A stretch of DNA of 64,000 nt. Origin: Botrytis cinerea B05.10. Its lineage: Eukaryota > Ascomycota > Leotiomycetes > Helotiales > Sclerotiniaceae. Location: contig NC_037319.1 in assembly GCF_000143535.2 (NCBI RefSeq), positions 1,488,001-1,552,000 on the forward strand. The letters run 5' to 3'. Below the pieces are notes generated by a model that was not told the origin of the DNA, made no database searches, and was given only the letters and a program-made list of their open reading frames with translations. A program made the translations under genes and the position numbers. Shown piece by piece: positions 46,241-57,306 of this stretch (positions within the stretch are counted from its first letter, which is position 1; every line of letters starts with the position of its first letter).

Positions 46241-47842
46241 ATGGCAGGTGAAATACTTCACTCACTTAGTCCAAAGTCAATCAAGAGAGGAATCTTACAG
46301 AATCTCCAAAGGTTGTCTATTGTGAGTTTCTTCCACCTATTTATCTCTTCTTCCCCTCCAAAGGTACCAGACAATGCTTGGGTGTTCTATATCCTTGTGA
46401 ATCTAGGCCAGATCTTCCAGAATTATAACAGTGATTGTCAATGAAACCAGAAATGATATCAAGGTTGTCGATATTGTGGTCCAAAACTGTATTACTACTA
46501 TCAATTCCTGTGTCCCACAAACCACAAACATTTCTAATAATTATTTTAGCGAAAGCAAACAACAAATCCTCCACTATTCGATGATGGCTCGAACTTCATC
46601 ATAGCGCAGGCAACACCTCCGCTCACTGATTATTATCATGATTACTTAAACTTCGCCATAGGTAGAGAGCCAATCTATGCTTCGACTGCTAATATCATGA
46701 GCAAAGAATCGATCTACGCTTCAACAGTTGACGACATTGACAGACCACCTCTAACACCTCCAATTTCTGAATCACCAATGTTTGAATCACCAATTCCTGG
46801 AACTTCAGTCCTAGAACTTCAACAATTATCTTGGCCCTTACCAGAAACCCTCCCAAGGATGCTCCTCCAATCCTCGACCCTAACAACCTTCAGCCTCTTC
46901 CCCTTCCTCCCCAAAGAATTGCGCGTCAAGATCTGGAAACTTGCAGCCTGCCACCCCCGCATTGTACACCTCACCTATGATCACCCAACAGAGTCACTCG
47001 TTTCGCTCACTCCCATTCCCGCACTTCTCTCCACCTGCGGCGAAGCGCGCGATGAACTCCTTCCTCTTTTCAAACAGTTGGCTCTCCCACCCTCAGCATG
47101 TGGAGCCAGAATTTACGTAGATCTCGACGTTGATACTGTTTATGTTCGACGAGCTACAACTTCAATTGAAGATGCGAGTCCTTATACTAGTAATTTTACT
47201 ACTACCAAGGCGATCTTCGGGGCGAGTAATTCGGCGGCTCGTCATCCCTTGAGTGATGTTAAACACCTTGCAATCGACTCTTCACTTATTGATTCACCGA
47301 TCGAGCTTCGTATTCTCTGGGGTGATTGGGATCATCATTCTGAGCCTTCGGATTTAAAATTGAGGGAGCTGGAAACTCTTAAAATCGTTTATGCGCCCAT
47401 TGGTAATAGGCCTGAGTTGAGAAAGATTCGAGGGCATCCGCGGATTAGTTATGATGGAGAGAATAATAATGTTGAGAGTTTTACCATCTTGTCAAAAGAA
47501 GACAGATGGGAGCGTCGTCGTCGCCATTATCCTATCAATAACGGCGAATGGATGACGGAATCTTCCTTTTCTCCTCGAGTCTTCAGTTATAGACAAGGAG
47601 TCTTTGTGCAACAGGATCCGGAGTTCTTGAACAGAGTTCATGTTTGCGATAATAATGGGGAAGTGGGGGGAGAGAATGAGTTCTACTGTCCAGGTTGTCA
47701 TAAATATATGAGTTTGGACGCGTATAGGGCGTATATGAATATGATGGAACGCGATGTTTTGGGCTGGAGAAAACCGGAGTTTGAGGGAGTTGTGTATGAG
47801 AGGGAGACGGAGAAAGAAATGGAGCATCATTTGTGGGGTTAA
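46241..47842 (+). CDS. 2EXR-domain protein
   Basis: Proposed exons are 46241-46321 and 46550-47842, giving 457 residues. The main exon is certain: it is open from an acceptor (TTATTTTAG) at 46549 onward, well upstream of the internal ATG at 46697. The first exon is a good fit (ATG at 46241, donor GTGAGT, phase 0) but its 228-nt intron is long and other starts are possible. The 2EXR motif FPFLPKELRVKIWKLA is near residue 144, followed by ARDELLPLFK and RIYVDLDVDTVYVR, as in the large fungal 2EXR/F-box-like family of unknown function. The C-terminus has CPGCHKYMSLDAYRAYM, a possible small zinc site. The N-terminal part repeats IYAST (EPIYASTANIM, ESIYASTVDDI). Confidence 0.72.
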
Positions 47843-50044
47843 TGTTGATCTTGATTTTGTTCGAGAACTTGAGAGAGAGCGAAGATTCAGAGTTTGGGGG
47901 TGATAACTGATGGATGTGGAGTGATAACTGCGGAATAAGATTGGAGATACACGGACTTCGGCAGTTGTAAGATTACATTGTCTTTTGCGGATTTTTACTT
48001 GTTGCTCAAAAGTTTCATTGACAGAGGATTTGATAGATGGATCAATAGAGAGGGAGACTCACAGACTGATTACCTTTACGAATTTACGAATTTACGAATT
48101 TACGAAAACATTGGCGTTGGAGCGAGGATACTTCGTCTGTTTACACATGTTGCATATGTTGCATATGTATAGATGGAACGATCTTCCGCTTTCATCTCTA
48201 CAATTACTACGGAATTGCGATACACAATAGTGCAGGAGATTTCCTGCAGGTTCCAGGAGGATATACAAGTTGTATCTTACCTAGAGACAGAGAGAGGTTC
48301 ATAGGATACAGAGAAAATGCATTCTGCTGCTTGCAGCAAGACAGCGAGGGGTTTCATATTCAAGGTGTACATAGCGACTTCAATAGAAGAACTTAACAAT
48401 TTTCATTAGTCACTTTTTATATGCTTGGGCGTTGCTGATGTTTGTCATTTGTTTTGCTATGATTGTCATTTAGTGTGGTGATGTGGAAGGTGGTGATGTA
48501 TGTTTTGATTATCCTAACATTATGGGAAGAAGGGTGAGCTTTTTGGCGAATACTGGGTTCTCGGTTTTCATGTAAATGAATATGTCTCGGATGACTTATC
48601 CTTCATCCCATCAGCGCTGGGGGAGATTGGGAATAGCTCTATTGGATTTCTAGATGTGCTAGCTTGTTCTATGATGCACACAGAGTGAGCTCTTTTACTC
48701 TCCAGATAGCCTTTGCCGATGTTCAATATCTCAGAGCGCGGTACTTCAGTGACGAAGCGCTTAAAACTTTCGGCGCCTAGCATTCGATGAGACGAGAGTG
48801 ATAGAACTTGATTTGAAAACAGTAACATCCCCGCATTCCAAGATTCGGACGATGAATTGTATATATAACAACAATAATGGATATACCCAGATCCACATCA
48901 TCCCCATATCATCCTCGTTAACTTACCCATAACTACCTAACAAGCTAGATTATCTTTTGTGACGACAATAGAGCGGTCATTATTCACTGTGGATTATCCA
49001 TGCAAGTCATTAGATTGAAGTTTATTGTCGTACAGCTTGATGTGACCTCATGGCCTCGCTTGTATTTATCTCTCAATTTTGTGCATACTTGGAGGTATTG
49101 AATGGAGAGGAAGGATCAGAAAGGCGATGAAGCTTAGATTTGAGGCGTGTTTTTTTTAGGAGGGCTTGATAGGGAAGGTATCTGGCTTTTACCGATTTCA
49201 AATGTGCCAAAGGTGTTTCTATAACCAGGAACATCTGGCACGGTTTGATTGCTTGATGATGCAGTTTGCGAATAGTGTTCTTGAAGAAGATCTACAATAC
49301 ATAGAATTGTAGGGTTTCGACAGAAAGATATACAGATGAGATCATGAGGAGGATAGAAGGAAGTACGTGAGAGCTTTAGTGTTATTTCGTCTGGAACCAA
49401 AGATTGATAATTATATAATTTATCAATTCACTTCTTGATTGGAATGACAACAAAAACTGCAAATCTCTTGTTTGTAAAATCACAGAATAAAACCCACGAG
49501 AATATATAGACTTTCCATTGTTCCCAATCCCAATCCGTGAGTATAGATAGAGATTCCCGAGATCCAAATAAAATATCAATAACTACATACAGTCCATCTA
49601 TCGACCGTCAAAATCACAAGAGAAAATAGAAATTGTGGCGTCTAGTTCCACAAGTTTAGCTCTTCCTAGACTTTATAAAGGCGTAGAAAAGAATGTATCT
49701 GTCAATCAAGCGAATAGGAAGTTTGACCATCAGTAAAACACTTCAAGGATCTAATTTCACCTCAGTGCACATGAGACAGTCAGTATACTTAACATCCTGA
49801 TGAGAAACTGATATTCTATTTGATATTATCAAATACAATTCTTTATTCGTTGATTTAGAGGTGGTCAAACACGGCTTGTTTTAGTCAGGACGGGTCGAAA
49901 TCTCACGTGCCGACTGACTCGGCTAAGGAAAAAATGGTAGAAAATCTAAACCCGCTCACCCCAAAAGAACAATCTAATAATGCAGCACCAAAAATTCGCA
50001 AAAAATGAATTTGAAACATGAGATTCAAGGAATTCAATGTTGAA
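47843..50044. other. Intergenic region with weak coding-like fragments
   Basis: 2.2 kb. It contains an 8-bp array at 48075-48106 and a TGTTGCATA duplication near 48148-48170. A minus-strand ORF of 86 codons (48828-48568, ATG start) has a balanced composition but no known family. Short minus-strand segments at 49390-49367 and 49291-49190 can be spliced in frame but lead nowhere certain. None is called as a gene. Confidence 0.45.
48075..48106. repeat. 8-bp tandem array (TTTACGAA)
   Basis: Four perfect TTTACGAA units. Confidence 0.9.
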
Positions 50045-50130
50045 CTCTCTGACGGGGAGTCGAACCCCGGTCTCCCGCGACTTGCAATATTATTGACAAG
50101 CGGAAATCATGACCGTTAGACCATCAAAGA
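50045..50130 (-). tRNA. tRNA-Asp (anticodon GTC) with a 14-nt intron
   Basis: Read on the minus strand from 50130 to 50045. The acceptor stem TCTTTGA pairs with TCAGAGA (one G-U pair) and the discriminator is G. The T arm is CGGGG-TTCGACT-CCCCG with an intact B box. The anticodon GTC is at 50097-50095. A 14-nt intron at 50093-50080 follows position 37, where eukaryotic tRNA introns sit. Removal gives the loop TTGTCAC, a 5-bp stem with one wobble pair, and a 72-nt tRNA of the usual Asp size. The match of GCGGGAGACCGGGGTTCGA to eukaryotic tRNA-Asp is strong. A T run downstream (near 50001) may terminate Pol III. Confidence 0.93.
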
Positions 50131-51832
50131 TGTTGTGCTATTGTTGAGGTGGCAATGGATTTTTAAATATATAATGCAAAAAATGACAAACGTAGAGGAG
50201 CGGAGAAAATATTGTTTTAGTGCCGACGGAGTGGATAGTAATAGGTGGGGCGGGGGATGCTACATGTAGCGAGCGGGACTTGGGCTGGCCAGAAAAGAGC
50301 TACCTGGGGGGGAAGGGGGGGGAAGGGAATCAGATATGTATCATCAAGGATATTGATTCCGGGAAGGAGCGAAGGATTAGATATGATTGATGTTGTCTCA
50401 ATTGGGGTTGAAAGTATTCCATTTGTGAAAATTGGAATATGATATTATCGTTGTAATATTCATGGAGATTGATCTTGAGATTGTCATGAGAAAGATAAGT
50501 TTACAAAGAGAATTGGGAAAGATCAAAGTTTGCCAAATCGGGAGGATAAATATAAAAACTCAAGGGCCAGCCATATATACGACCCCAAGTATTGGGAAGA
50601 AGAATTTGTCGAAGTGAATTATACATAAAAAGCAGAAACTTTCACTTACCTTCATCGAGTCCAAATTATCATCAGAAGCTAGTTGAATTTCTAGAACAAC
50701 GAATAGAATGTCTATCGCTGATGAGGAGATGTCTTCGTTAGAAGCTTCGCTGCCAGACCTTTGTCTTTGGCGTTTGAGAGTTACGTACACATGATGTACC
50801 TGCAAGCAAGTTTTAGCATATCAAACTTTTCCCTGTCTCCTCTCCTTGATTGGGGAGAGGAAAGAGTTCTTTACTCCGTAGCGAGGAGAGAAAAGAAGAA
50901 AAAGGACAAAATCGACAGGCTTTGTTAGGTATTGATCTGATCATGAGAAGATGCGGAGGAGGGATGGGAAGGGAAGGGAAGGCAGAAGAGAAATTGGAAA
51001 CTCCCTTGATTGTATCAGATTGACTTCAGATCATAGTTTTTTATAGCTCAAGTTAAACACATAGTCAACTCCTTTCTCCTCCCATCAAGGAGAGAAGATG
51101 GGGAATGGATAATTGTCATGATCTAGTAGTTTTTGCAGCGCTTAGGAAAGGAGGGGAGAGTAGTAGGAGGTGAGATTTCAACGATTGCAACATCTCCGAC
51201 TTTGGAACAGATCGCAACATGTAGGAAATAAAATACATTGTATTCATACTTTAGATCAACTAATTTGTCACTAGTGCAAGAAGTAATGTTCAAACCCATT
51301 TCATGCTCAATCGCCATAGTACCTGTCTGTTATTAAGACCTCTTCTCAACCAGACAATTGAGAGTTGTGTTTATGGTGATGTGGTAAATATTAGTCCAGT
51401 TGCCACTCAGCGCATCCTGCCAATGATCTTGGACAGAATCCATTCTATGCTAGTTCTGCTAGTTCGAGAAGGTAGACTTGAATTTTGTATGGGGAAGGAT
51501 CGGGGGAGGTCGATCATCACTTGATCAAAGCTACATGCCCTCAGCCATTTGTTGCAAGTCGCAGGTTGAGGCTCATATATAAGATGAGATAAACCAGACC
51601 CTCTGGACGTTTTTGGAGCTGTTGGGTCTTACCCTTGAAGCTGCCATAACGCTTGCCAATGATGTTAAGGGATGGAAATCCTATATGCATATAGCCGCGC
51701 CATGTGGATCCATGCGGGTTCTTGAATATTGCCAGCTCCACCACACCCGCTCAACCAAACCTATATCTTCAAATCCCCACTGTCTTCGAATACAACTTAT
51801 ATTTATTTAAGCAAGAGATCGTATATAAAATA
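50131..51832. other. Intergenic region between the two tRNA genes
   Basis: 1.7 kb. G-rich runs lie at 50307-50325, and AGGGAAGGGAAGG repeats lie near 50965-50985. A minus-strand segment at about 50803-50650 (ending at a GTAAGT donor) is open and has coding-like composition, but no phase-compatible partner exon was found. No gene is called. Confidence 0.45.
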
Positions 51833-51929
51833 GGCACTTTGGCGGAGTGGTTAACGCGATGCCCTGCTACTGTATTAACAGAGTCAGGCATTTCCTTCGG
51901 GAGCGAGTGTTCGAATCACTCAGGTGTCG
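51833..51929 (+). tRNA. tRNA-Ser (anticodon GCT) with a 16-nt intron
   Basis: A class II tRNA. The acceptor stem GGCACTT pairs with AGGTGTC (two wobble pairs) and the discriminator is G, as required for Ser. The D arm is GCG/CGC with AGTGGTTAA. The anticodon stem ATGCC pairs with GGCAT and the anticodon GCT is at 51866-51868. A 16-nt intron (51870-51885) follows position 37 and leaves the loop CTGCTAA. The long variable arm is TTCC-TTCG-GGAG-like. The T arm is GAGTG-TTCGAAT-CACTC. Mature length is 81 nt. A TTTT tract near 51945 may act as the Pol III terminator. Confidence 0.94.
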
Positions 51930-52805
51930 CAGATGAAATTGTAACTTTTGCACCTTTGACCTGTGATCTTTACCCTGGTTGGCTCTCTCTTTTGGTCTCT
52001 CATTCTTACAAAGATGAAAGCAATCAATCTTGTGGCCCGTAGAGAGATCTGCAAGTGCACGACTGTAAGATTAGAGCTGAGCCTTCATTTATTAGTCAAT
52101 TGTCTGGGTTGTCTATATACCCTTTATGGACACCAATAAATGTCATCAATTCTGGGTTCTGCGCCGTTGAGCCAAGGACTTGATTATGCTTTAGTTTGTA
52201 GGATCTGACTGTATCAGAAGAGGAGCGCGTGGAGCATCAAATTGAGGTATGAATCTGTATAATGAATCCCATTCTTTGACATAAAAGTCGACACCGAAGG
52301 TGGAGTCATGATACTTAAGACAGCATAATTGAGGCGGTGAAGAATGGAGCTTTATTTAGTAAGACATTATATAATCATGCTTCATTGGTTCGCTCGTGTC
52401 TTTTTTGCTGTCAGCCTTGTGGCTCAGGCGAGGCTACTGCCGAAGGCCAAGCAAAGAGGATTTGCGATGTAACTTAAATCTTACCATGTCAACGGTTTTC
52501 TTATTTGAAATATCTCAGGCAAGGAAAGAGTGCCTACAGATTGGTGGAATTCCTCATGCACTATCTCATGCACCCTTCGCATCACACAAGGCTGAGAGAA
52601 TCAAGAAAGGGGAGCATGTCAGATTGCCATGTAATGGGCAGTGCTACATATATATGTATATATTGGCATAGGTAGGGACTTTCGCTTCCAAGCCTTTTCT
52701 ACTTTCGTATAAGAGGTTGCATCGTATCTACTTGCTTATTCATTCCCGCCACCATTGATAATTCAATTGGATTCCCCGGAAATTTTCGAAAGTTCTGAAG
52801 AGACA
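51930..52805. other. Intergenic region upstream of a Zn2Cys6 gene
   Basis: 876 bp. A TATATATGTATATAT stretch is at 52650-52664, about 145 bp before the next ATG. No gene seen. Confidence 0.55.
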
Positions 52806-54615
52806 ATGTCTACCGAAACCCCCAATCAAATAATACCTCGACGTAGGAGATGCGGGCCCAAAGTGAAGACAGGCTGCCAAACTTGCAAGTATGAATTTGA
52901 AATGCTGTTCTAGTCAATGAATGATCCCCATTGACATAATCCAGGATACGTCGAGTCAAGTGTGATGAAGCTAGGCCTTCATGTGAAAGATGTGTTTCCA
53001 CTGGACGAAAATGTGATGGTTATTCCACTGACCTAAAGAGGTTGAGCCCGGAAATACAAACATTATCAGACATCCAGCAAGTACCTATATTTTTACCTGG
53101 TACTGTAAATGAACGGCGAGGTTTTCAATATTTTGTTTCCAATACAGCAACAGAGCTCAGTGGATATTTTGATCCCTCTTTCTGGAATCATCTCATATTG
53201 CAAGCAAGCTCTGTGGACCCATCTCTTCGGCATGCTATTATAGGACTTGGGACTCTCCACGAAGATTTCTCAAACCGAAGATTGGATCTTGCAACGAAAT
53301 GCGATGCTGCAAGATCAGGATTTGGGTTCGCCACAAGTCAATACACAAAGGCCATTTCACACCTTAGACGATCTTTAGCGGCAGGCAAACAGAAACCTCT
53401 CACAGCTTTAATGTCTTGTATTCTTTTCGTTTGCTTTGATTCTTTACGGGGCCACTTCTCAAGCGCAATAATGCATTTGCAGAGCGGCCTAAAGATTTTG
53501 CATAATTCACGATTACGAAACAACTCCCAAGACGAGGATCTGATAGAAGAAAACATTGTACCTATGTTCATGAGACTTTGCATACAAGCTATCCTGTACA
53601 TCGATACCAGAGAAGTTCCAGAACGTATGGCCTTCGCAAAAGTAATATCAACTATCAGTACTCGAGAAAATATCATACCGAGAGAATTCGAAAACCTGGA
53701 TGCAGCAAGAAGAAGTCTCCTTCACGCATCCGATAGCCTTTTCCGAGGAGGTTACTTATGGGATGGCAACCTTCCATTCGCTTGTCAACCAAAGTTGGCG
53801 ATGGATTTATATGTAAAATCTCGTGCGCAACTGGACGCTTGGAGAGGCTCATTTGAGAGTTTCATGAAAAGCCAGAGTCATACTTTTGACAGCAAACAAT
53901 TGAGGGGTGCTGTGTTGTGCAAAGTGCATTATGCAACTGTGCACATTATGGCCAGGGTCTCTGAACTAGACCTAAACGACCCTCGAATCATCAGGGACTC
54001 TGTGAATGATCCCAAAAAGTTCGCCGTGTTTGATTCGGAATTTCAAATCATCGTCAGTCTCGCGAGATCTTTAATTAATGCTGCCGAGGAAGATGCTAAA
54101 GCTGGAAGACCTGCCTTCACATTTTCAACCGACTTGGGCTTGATTGCTCCCTTATATTGTAAGTTGTTTGATCTGCAATATTGTAACCAAATATTAATTT
54201 CACTTTTCAATTAGTCACTTGCGTAAAGTCGCTCAATGAAACAACTCGCCACCAAGCATTGGAACTTCTACTGCGGTGTCCAAGAAAGGAGGGAATGTGG
54301 GATAGCTCATCAACGATCAACCTCGTACGAGGCTTCTGGAACCTCGAACAGAAACTGATTTATCGACCTAGAGAAGTATACCCAGTTTCGGAAAAACTCA
54401 TGCAGATGAGTGAGGTGGTAAACCTTATCCTGAACGAGGATATGCAATGGGAATGGAAACTCTCTGAAACTCCGAGAACAGAACCTCCTCAACGTACACA
54501 TGGAGATGATTTCTTGAATTTGGAGGACTTTAGTTGGCTACCAACTGAAATGGAAGATATAAAATTATTTGAAATGGCTAGAGGAAGTTCCCTGTTAGGG
54601 GCTTCTTGGCCCTAA
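52806..54615 (+). CDS. Zn2Cys6 transcription factor (Fungal_trans_2/DUF3468 type)
   Basis: Exons are 52806-52888, 52945-54158 and 54215-54615, with two 56-nt introns, giving 565 residues. The zinc cluster lies near the N-terminus: C24-X2-C27-X6-C34-X6-C41-X2-C44-X6-C51, in the TGCQTCKIRRVKCDE context. It is preceded by RRRRCGPKVK, a common opening of this subgroup. The remainder matches the fungal-specific C-terminal regulatory domain, including HAIIGLGTLHEDF, HLRRSLAAGKQK and CILFVCFDSLRGHF. Such proteins are nuclear activators or repressors, often of secondary metabolism or nutrient pathways. No partner cluster is visible around it: its neighbours are tRNAs and 2EXR genes. Intron 1 falls within the zinc-cluster codons (after Cys27), and intron 2 follows a TTATAT codon pair. 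Confidence 0.9.
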
Positions 54616-55411
54616 TTACATCCGAAAAGACGATGAAAGTCTATCAAGAGACGCAATACTTACATCATAGAGATAGAAAGCGACTTTATACATCCAAGAA
54701 ATGTTTGCGCAGCGATTTGTTTTATGTATCAAAATTCTTCTCTGCTTCCAGAATCCATTTCCCCTTGTTCATACCGTGGGTGGCGATTCTTCGTTTTGAT
54801 TCTCTTGGGCAAGATCTCGATATTTACTCGGTTGGTTTCCATTTTCTTATGCCATACACTGCAGGTCCTTTTGTTTACTAGCAGTGGATCAGTGTCCCAA
54901 TTATTATGATTTCCTCTATTCTTTCGTACCCACAGAAAACGATGCTAGTCCAAAGATTAGCCTTTCCCACTACCGTGTTTAGTTTCACTCTAACGACTAG
55001 CTTGCGCCGCCATCTTTTCCTTAACTTTACCTTTAAATCCCCAGATTTCCTACAGATTGTGGGATTTTCATCTGCATTTTTTTTCATGACAATTAAGAAT
55101 TCTTTTCTAATACTCCTCATTTCTAACTGACATCTAACAATTCTTAATCACATATCTTCTCATGACCGGTCAATTTAGTCTGCAATATATGTTGCGCCTA
55201 CGACAACTCGAATCGCAATTCCGTGAAGAAAGCTCCTAAAGATTATTCTGCAACGAAATCATATTGATTGCCGTTTTTAATTCGGGTTCTCAAGAAAGAT
55301 ACGCTATCTACCCCAAAGAAGCTTATTCTAATTGTCCTATTTCATAGATTACAATAACACATGCTTAAAAAGGCGTTAATTCTATCTACCTCCTCGTTGC
55401 AATAATCGAAT
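54616..55411. other. Intergenic region, no gene seen
   Basis: 796 bp, with no coherent coding frame and no notable repeats. Confidence 0.55.
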
Positions 55412-56032
55412 ATGCAGGTCGTTCACAATAAGCACCTAGGCGAACAGGAGTCTAGGAAAAAATGTGGAAGCGAAGCAAATGTCAACAAAGAAGAGGAGCA
55501 CAATTACAAGCACTGTAAGATTCATGACAATATTATCGATGATGACGTCAATGATGTAGAGGAAGTTCATCGTCCGGCTTTGAATGTGAAAGTCTCTTCT
55601 CCATTACACGAGTTCACTAAATTCGGCGAGTTAACCCCGGAAATCAGAGAAATGATATGGAAGCTTGCAATAAACACCACATTCACCGAAGTCTACGAGA
55701 ATAACCATCACTTGAGTACCATTGGATATCCAGAGGAGGAATTTATCTGGTGCTGCAAATTGATGTTAAGGCATGCTCATACCAGCTCCGAAGCTCGGTG
55801 GATTGTCGCAAGGAAAATGTTTCGCTTCGGCGGCGACGAATACAAACACCTTACAGAAAAAACGATGGATCGGTGTATCTTCCCGGTAGTGAACGAGATA
55901 ACGCTCCGTAAATTCTATGATTTTCTTTCATGCTCAGTATCGGATGGTTTCTCGAGATCATGCGGAGGGATTTTAAGTGATGAACGTAAAGAAGAAAACG
56001 CAAAGCACTTGCAAAAGCTCCTCGAAGCTTAA
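55412..56032 (+). CDS. Short 2EXR-like protein, possibly truncated
   Basis: One open frame of 206 residues. It has a 2EXR-like core FTKFGELTPEIREMIWKLA (residues about 69-87), preceded by a charged N-terminus (KEEEHNYKHCKIHD, then DDDVNDVEEVHRPAL). In this family the motif is usually near the start of a 250-400-residue protein, so this one is short. The same frame continues open for about 39 codons beyond the TAA at 56030-56032. Further coding-like stretches lie downstream in the other two frames (56092-56289 and about 56316-56553). This suggests a once longer gene now broken by a stop and frameshifts, or missing introns that I could not place. Its function is unknown. The larger 2EXR gene at 46241 is 8 kb away. 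Confidence 0.55.
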   Translation: MQVVHNKHLGEQESRKKCGSEANVNKEEEHNYKHCKIHDNIIDDDVNDVEEVHRPALNVKVSSPLHEFTKFGELTPEIREMIWKLAINTTFTEVYENNHHLSTIGYPEEEFIWCCKLMLRHAHTSSEARWIVARKMFRFGGDEYKHLTEKTMDRCIFPVVNEITLRKFYDFLSCSVSDGFSRSCGGILSDERKEENAKHLQKLLEA

Positions 56033-57306
56033 TTGTGCCTTTATGACTACGCCTGCGATTATCCTACGCCAGAACTGAACGATTTTCCGAGTTGGCCAAT
56101 AAACGATCAGCTTCCATCTTTCCAATGTTCGAAACGCCGCATCATCGCATAGAGCTGGATAGTTTAATGCGTCTCGGAATTCGTGTGCTAAGACACAATT
56201 CCGGATTTCGCTTCGTCAACAATGATTCTCTAGATCACGAGCAAAGGAATCAGAACATCACCATAAATCCACGACCCCACAGATCATAATATACCAATAC
56301 TTGATCACAGCCTGAACGAGTTATTCCGAAGCCGCAGATACCAATCTTTGCTCAACCTCCATCTCAAGCCAAACTCCACACCAACCGCCACCATCAACAA
56401 CCACAACCACAACCACAAGCATCTCGACCTCCACACCCACCCCACTTCCACCACCCCCTTTCGAACCAAAATCCGCAGAACCATCTCATCCACCCCATCT
56501 GAAAGAACCCTCTACCTCAGAATCTACAAACAGAAAAACAAAACTGCATCGACCTACCTAGTAGACACCATGCCACCCCTCTTAACACGGCACATAATAT
56601 CACATCACATCACTAATACCGATACCTACGCCAATATTCATTCCCATCATGGAAAAAGACTCTTATCTTAATAATATCAATTTTGATCCTTCGGGTTCAT
56701 CTTCTTGTTGATAGAAATCCTAGTTTATAATCTTTAATATTTAATTTATAATTTACAATCAAATCACATCACATTATTCAGATGCCCAAATATTCCTTTT
56801 CGTTCTTTCTTAATCATCTCATATAGGAGTGATACATCAAAACATACTCACGTATGCATACCTACCCAGTAATTCTCCTCATAGCTCTTCACGAAAACGA
56901 ATTATGCACAAACGCCGACACAAACTCAAACCCAAGCCCAAACCCCGCACAATTGACCTCTCACCCAGACCGAAACCCAAACGTAAACGGAAGATATATT
57001 GAATTCTTACAATTACACTATCTGTATGTAAAGCCTCAAAATCACCCCCTCCTCCCAAAAATGTACTCCATGGAGTATACGCACGTGTCAAATAATTTAT
57101 CTTACAAAGAAAGGAAACAAAAGCCCGCAAGAAACATACTCCTTCAATCCATCCCTCCGTGCATGCGTGTTTCCGTCCACTACCAAAGTTAATTCAAATT
57201 CAAAGTCCAGTAAATAAAAAAATACAAGCACCAAGCAATCCACTCATCCCAAGCGAGCCACCCTTTTTAAAAGCAGTAGATAATACACGTCTGTTCCCAT
57301 ACTCGT
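56033..57306. other. Downstream of the 2EXR gene: possible decayed coding sequence, then repeats
   Basis: From 56033 to about 56553 the three plus frames each hold a coding-like segment, without a consistent splice path. The CAACCACAACCACAAC and CCACC-rich tract lies at 56380-56460. Beyond 56560 the sequence is low complexity, with a period-7 array at 56732. CCCAAGCCCAAACCC-type repeats are near 56928-56985. Confidence 0.45.
56732..56759. repeat. Period-7 tandem array (CTTTAAT/ATTTAAT/TTATAAT/TTACAAT)
   Basis: Four 7-bp units sharing the core TTWNAAT. Confidence 0.7.

Noticed and set aside
51250..51317. Joining the segment starting at 51317 to the exon-like segment at 50803
   Set aside because: The donor phase (2) does not match the phase needed by the downstream segment. 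The joined frame meets a stop after a few codons.
52806..56032. A secondary-metabolite or other gene cluster around the second Zn2Cys6 regulator
   Set aside because: Neighbours are two tRNA genes, 2EXR proteins and a gelsolin-type protein. No biosynthetic enzyme or transporter is present.
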